A DNA stretch of 26,427 nt, from assembly GCA_020441225.1 (NCBI GenBank), contig JAGRMP010000304.1, forward strand, positions 1-26,427, written 5' to 3'. Within the stretch, counting starts at the first letter, position 1; every line of letters begins with the position of its first letter. The position numbers were made by a program, and so were the translations under genes. The notes beneath the pieces are model-generated. The model saw only the letters and a program-made list of their open reading frames with translations, did no database searches and had not been told where the DNA came from. This DNA comes from Maritimibacter sp. GTDB taxonomy: Bacteria > Pseudomonadota > Alphaproteobacteria > Rhodobacterales > Rhodobacteraceae. Of the stretch, positions 23,589-26,427 are shown one piece after another.

Positions 23589-24866
23589 ATGAGCGAATAT
23601 CCGGTTTTGATCGCCGGTGGCGGGATCGGGGGATTGGCTCTGGCGTTGACGCTGGAGCGGATCGGCGTGAAGGCGGTGGTGTTCGAGGCGGTCTCGGAGC
23701 TGAAGCCGCTCGGCGTGGGGATCAACATCCAGCCCAACGCGGTGCGCGAGCTCTACGATCTGGGCTTTACCACCGACGAACTCGACCGGGTCGGCGTGCC
23801 GGCGCGCGAATGGGCGCTCCTCGGTTTGAACGGCAACGACATCTATGCCGAACCGCGCGGGCTGGAAGCCGGGTACAACTGGCCGCAATACGCGGTGCAC
23901 CGGGGCAAGCTGCACATGCTCCTGCACGACACCTTCGTCGAACGGGCCGGTCCCGGGGCGGTGCAACTGGGTGCGCGGGTCACGGGGTATCGCAACGATC
24001 CCGACGGGAGTGTCAGCGCGACCGTAACGCGGACCGGCGGCGGCACCGAAGAGGTGACCGGCGCGCTGCTCATCGGCGCCGACGGCATCCATTCCGAGGT
24101 GCGGGCGCAGATGCATCCCGACCAGCCGCCGATCCACTGGGGCGGGGCGCTGATGTGGCGCGGCACCACGCGCGCAAAGCCGATCCGGACCGGGTCGTCC
24201 TTCATCGGGCTCGGCACCCATAGACACCGGATGGTCGTCTACCCGATCTCGCCGCCCGATGCCGACGGGCTCGCGACGATCAACTGGATCGCCGAGGTGA
24301 CCTTCGACGAACCGCCCGCGCGCGACAGCGGCTGGTTCCGCCAGGTCGAGATCGGCGATTTCCTCCACCACTTCGATGGCTGGACCTGGGACTGGCTCGA
24401 CGTGCCTGCGCTGATCTCGGGGGCGGATGTGGTCTATGAAAACCCGATGATCGACCGCGACCCGGTGCCAACCTGGCGCGACGGCGCGGTCGCGCTCCTG
24501 GGTGACGCGGCGCACGCGATGTATCCCACCGGGTCGAACGGCGCGAGCCAGGCGATCATCGACGCCCGGGTGATGGGGGCGAAGATGATCGACCTCGGCG
24601 TCACCCCGGCGGCACTGGCGGCCTATGACGCGGCGCTCTGCGGGCCGGTCTCCGAGCTGATCCTGCGCAACCGCGGCGCCGGGCCGTTCGGGCTGCTCAA
24701 CCTGGTCGACGAGCGTTGCGGCGGCACGTTCGACGACATCGATGCCGTCATCCCCGCCGAGGAACGCGCCGAGTTCATGGCCGGCTACAAGGCGGCTGCG
24801 GGGTTCGCCATCGAGACCCTGAACGCGGCGCCGCCGATCATCGCGGCGGGCGCCCGGGTCGGCTGA
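23589..24866 (+). CDS. FAD-dependent monooxygenase (PhzS / salicylate hydroxylase-like)
   Basis: The 425-aa cytosolic flavoprotein belongs to the class A aromatic-hydroxylase fold. It has the dinucleotide motif GGGIGG (10-15), the GVGINIQPNAVREL segment, the DG motif LLIGADGIHSEVR and the GD motif VALLGDAAHAMYPTGSNGASQAIIDA in two parts. The GSNGASQAI form is shared with PhzS and related flavin-dependent oxidoreductases. The family uses NAD(P)H and oxygen to hydroxylate aromatic or heteroaromatic acids; the substrate here is unknown. The start has GGGAGGGG upstream. It is convergent with the LysR gene 12 nt away. Confidence 0.92.
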   Translation: MSEYPVLIAGGGIGGLALALTLERIGVKAVVFEAVSELKPLGVGINIQPNAVRELYDLGFTTDELDRVGVPAREWALLGLNGNDIYAEPRGLEAGYNWPQYAVHRGKLHMLLHDTFVERAGPGAVQLGARVTGYRNDPDGSVSATVTRTGGGTEEVTGALLIGADGIHSEVRAQMHPDQPPIHWGGALMWRGTTRAKPIRTGSSFIGLGTHRHRMVVYPISPPDADGLATINWIAEVTFDEPPARDSGWFRQVEIGDFLHHFDGWTWDWLDVPALISGADVVYENPMIDRDPVPTWRDGAVALLGDAAHAMYPTGSNGASQAIIDARVMGAKMIDLGVTPAALAAYDAALCGPVSELILRNRGAGPFGLLNLVDERCGGTFDDIDAVIPAEERAEFMAGYKAAAGFAIETLNAAPPIIAAGARVG

Positions 24867-24878
24867 GCGTCGGCGCTC

Positions 24879-25835
24879 CTACCGGTAGGTGCGCGCCTCC
24901 AGCGATGCCTCGGTCAGGGCGTCGTCGCAGGTGGACAGGAACGCCGCTTCCGCATCCGACACCCGCCGCGCGGGGTTGGTGAGCAGGTAGATGTTTACCA
25001 CCGGCAGATCGTCATAGGGCGGGAGCTGGCGCAACCGGCCGAGGTCGACGTCGCGCCGGGCGACATGCAGGGGCAGGGCGCCGATGCCGATGTTGGCGAC
25101 GATCATCCGGCGCAGCTCGTGCAGGTTGGACGAAACCCCGCGCCAGCCGGTCGCGATCTTGGCCCGGGTGCGCAGCCGCGCGACCGGTTCCAGCGGCCCG
25201 CCCTCGGTTTCGGTCTGGAACGAGACCGAGGGTTCGCCTTCGAGATCGGCGAGCGCGATCTTCTCGCGGTCGAACAACGGATGGCGCGGTCCGCAGAACA
25301 GGCCGAAATACTCGCGGTAGAGAATCCGCGCTTTCAAACCTGCCGGAATCTTGTGCATCAGGCATATTCCGAGGCTGGTACGGTTCTGATTGACCCGCGC
25401 CACGACCTCGTCGCTCTCGGCCACGTTGAAGGAAAACGTGACCTTGGGATGGCGTATGGCGAAGCTGTGGAGCGCTGCGTCGAAATGGTCCGAGGCGACG
25501 TGGCTGGTGATGCCGATGGAGATATGGCCGCGCAGATCCTCGCCGCCGATTTCCAGCAGCGAGGGCAGCTGCGAGATCGCGCCGAAGATCGAGGAACATT
25601 GCGAATAGAGCACCTGGCCGGCACGCGTCACCCTGAATTCATTGGGTTTTCGGATGATGAGGCGTTGGCTCGTCGCCTCTTCCAGCCGTTTCAGCGCCGA
25701 CGAGATCGTAGGCTGTTTCAGGCCGAGAAAATCCGCCGCCCGGCTGATGCCGCGCTGCTCGACCACGACCATGAAAGTGCGCAGCAGATTCCAGTCGAGC
25801 TGCCAGGGAAAGCGCTGTTCATAGGGCTTCATCAT
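24879..25835 (-). CDS. LysR-family transcriptional regulator
   Basis: The 318-aa protein has the N-terminal LysR helix-turn-helix (about residues 14-75: LDWNLLRTFMVVVEQRGISR, then ADFLGLKQPTISSALKRLEE) and a C-terminal periplasmic-binding-type effector domain (GHISIGITSHVASDHFDAAL onward). Two adjacent ATG codons (25835 and 25832) can start it; AGGA is three or six bases away, so the second is slightly favoured. It is divergent from the amino-acid-type binding protein at 25979 and convergent with the monooxygenase, so either may be its target. A T-N11-A box lies over its own start. Confidence 0.94.
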   Translation of the reverse strand: MMKPYEQRFPWQLDWNLLRTFMVVVEQRGISRAADFLGLKQPTISSALKRLEEATSQRLIIRKPNEFRVTRAGQVLYSQCSSIFGAISQLPSLLEIGGEDLRGHISIGITSHVASDHFDAALHSFAIRHPKVTFSFNVAESDEVVARVNQNRTSLGICLMHKIPAGLKARILYREYFGLFCGPRHPLFDREKIALADLEGEPSVSFQTETEGGPLEPVARLRTRAKIATGWRGVSSNLHELRRMIVANIGIGALPLHVARRDVDLGRLRQLPPYDDLPVVNIYLLTNPARRVSDAEAAFLSTCDDALTEASLEARTYR

Positions 25836-25849
25836 AGATCCTGTCTATG
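25833..25849. promoter_or_regulatory. LysR-box candidate at the LysR start
   Basis: CATAGA-TCCTG-TCTATG is a perfect 6-bp inverted repeat with a 5-nt spacer and contains the LysR-type T-N11-A (25835 to 25847). It abuts or overlaps the LysR start codon and lies in the 143-nt divergent region, as expected for autoregulation. An A/T-rich patch (AATTCACAATATTTATTT, about 25855-25872) next to it may hold the promoters. Confidence 0.5.
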
Positions 25850-25978
25850 TTGAGAATTCACAATATTTATTTGCGCGATACCCTCGCCCGTGCAAGCGTT
25901 TTCCACAAGGCGGCCAGAGCCGCCATCCGCCCGGTGCCAGACCGGGGGCTCCAACCAACAATCCAACGGGAGATCAAC

Positions 25979-26427
25979 ATGACCCAGCGCAGAACCCTTC
26001 TCAAAGCCGCCGCCGGCGCTCTCGCCCTTGCCGGTTTCGCCGCCACCGCGCCTGCGATGGCCGAGGAACTCGACACGCTGAAGGAAAAGGGCACGATCCG
26101 GATCGCCATGTCGGGTGCCTACCCGCCGTTCAACTTCGTCAACGACCAGAACGAGGTCGTAGGCTTCGACCCCGCCATCGGCACCGAGATCGCCAAGCGC
26201 ATGGGGCTCGAGACCGAGATCGTCACCACCGCCTGGGACGGGATCATCGGCGGCTTGCTCGCCAACAAGTACGACGCCATCGTCGGCTCGATGACCATCA
26301 CCGAAGAGCGCGACGAAGTGGTCGATTTCGTCGGTCCCTACTACACCACCAAGCGCGCGATCTTCACCAAGCCCGGCAGCGAGTACACCTCGATTGACCA
26401 GTTGGGCGAGGCAGAGATCGGCGTGAC
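25979..26427 (+). CDS. ABC transporter substrate-binding protein, family 3 (amino-acid type), partial
   Basis: This is a periplasmic receptor of an amino-acid or polar-compound importer; 149 codons are present and the gene runs off the right edge. The start has ACGGGAG nearby. The N-terminus MTQRRTLLKAAAGALALAG has an RR-x-L-L-K pattern that may be a Tat signal, ending at AMA with the mature part starting EELDTLKEKGTIRIAMSGAY. Then come the family-3 hallmarks PPFNFVNDQNEVVGFDPAIG and DAIVGSMTITEERDEVVDF. The genes for permease and ATPase are expected to the right. It is divergent from the LysR gene, which may control it. Confidence 0.94.
   Translation, partial: MTQRRTLLKAAAGALALAGFAATAPAMAEELDTLKEKGTIRIAMSGAYPPFNFVNDQNEVVGFDPAIGTEIAKRMGLETEIVTTAWDGIIGGLLANKYDAIVGSMTITEERDEVVDFVGPYYTTKRAIFTKPGSEYTSIDQLGEAEIGV

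Noticed and set aside
22299..24866. An 855-codon frame containing the monooxygenase as its C-terminal part
   Set aside because: Only the part from 23589 has coding features and a ribosome site; the upstream part is Arg/Pro-rich filler.
24878..24889. A 12-bp palindrome CCTACCGGTAGG at the convergent ends of the monooxygenase and LysR genes
   Set aside because: It has no loop or T-run, is partly coding and includes the LysR stop codon; too short to call a terminator.

Overview
The window is high-GC DNA with alphaproteobacterial character. Evidence is the strong G/C third-position bias, the dense sugar ABC importer operons, and the style of the regulators (RpiR, FCD-GntR, LysR) and of the FAD monooxygenase; a Rhodobacterales- or Rhizobiales-like host is my inference. 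I see no rRNA, tRNA, CRISPR, insertion sequence or phage genes.

Layout. (1) 1-4013, minus strand: a complete sugar ABC importer (MalF-like permease, MalG-like permease, solute-binding protein, then an ATPase that runs off the left edge). (2) 4402-9271, plus strand, divergent from the importer: cupin-type phosphoglucose isomerase, KDPG-type aldolase, a shikimate-dehydrogenase-like protein, a D-2-hydroxyacid dehydrogenase, an MBL-fold hydrolase and a HexR-like RpiR regulator. Most are joined by TGATG or longer overlaps. The divergent region holds two HexR-type inverted repeats, one beside each operon, so the cluster looks like one regulon for a sugar or sugar acid whose breakdown passes through a 2-keto-3-deoxy acid. 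The gene combination is not a pathway I recognise. (3) 9272-10010: a gene-free, possibly decayed stretch. (4) 10011-18969, minus strand: aldose epimerase, GH4 glycosidase, second sugar-binding protein, two permeases, an ATPase, a DgoD-like enolase-superfamily dehydratase and a GntR/FCD regulator. Its ATPase has a Walker A Gly-to-Arg change and a 7-nt deletion, and its MalG-like permease is frameshifted near the C-terminus, so this importer looks recently broken. (5) 19272-20260: no convincing gene. (6) 20261-22739, minus strand: a 72-aa conserved-looking small protein, a DUF47/PhoU-like protein and a PiT phosphate permease. (7) 22740-23588: almost gene-free. (8) 23589-26427: a PhzS/salicylate-hydroxylase-like FAD monooxygenase, a convergent LysR regulator, and a divergent family-3 (amino-acid type) binding protein cut by the right edge.

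How it may work together (inference). Cluster 4 releases sugars from a glycoside (GH4), equilibrates anomers (epimerase) and dehydrates an aldonate (DgoD-like enzyme); the dehydration product class, a 2-keto-3-deoxy aldonate, is close to what the cluster 2 aldolase handles after phosphorylation or directly. Cluster 2 appears controlled by its own HexR-like repressor. The importer of cluster 4 may be dead, or may borrow the intact UgpC/MsmK-type ATPase at the left edge.
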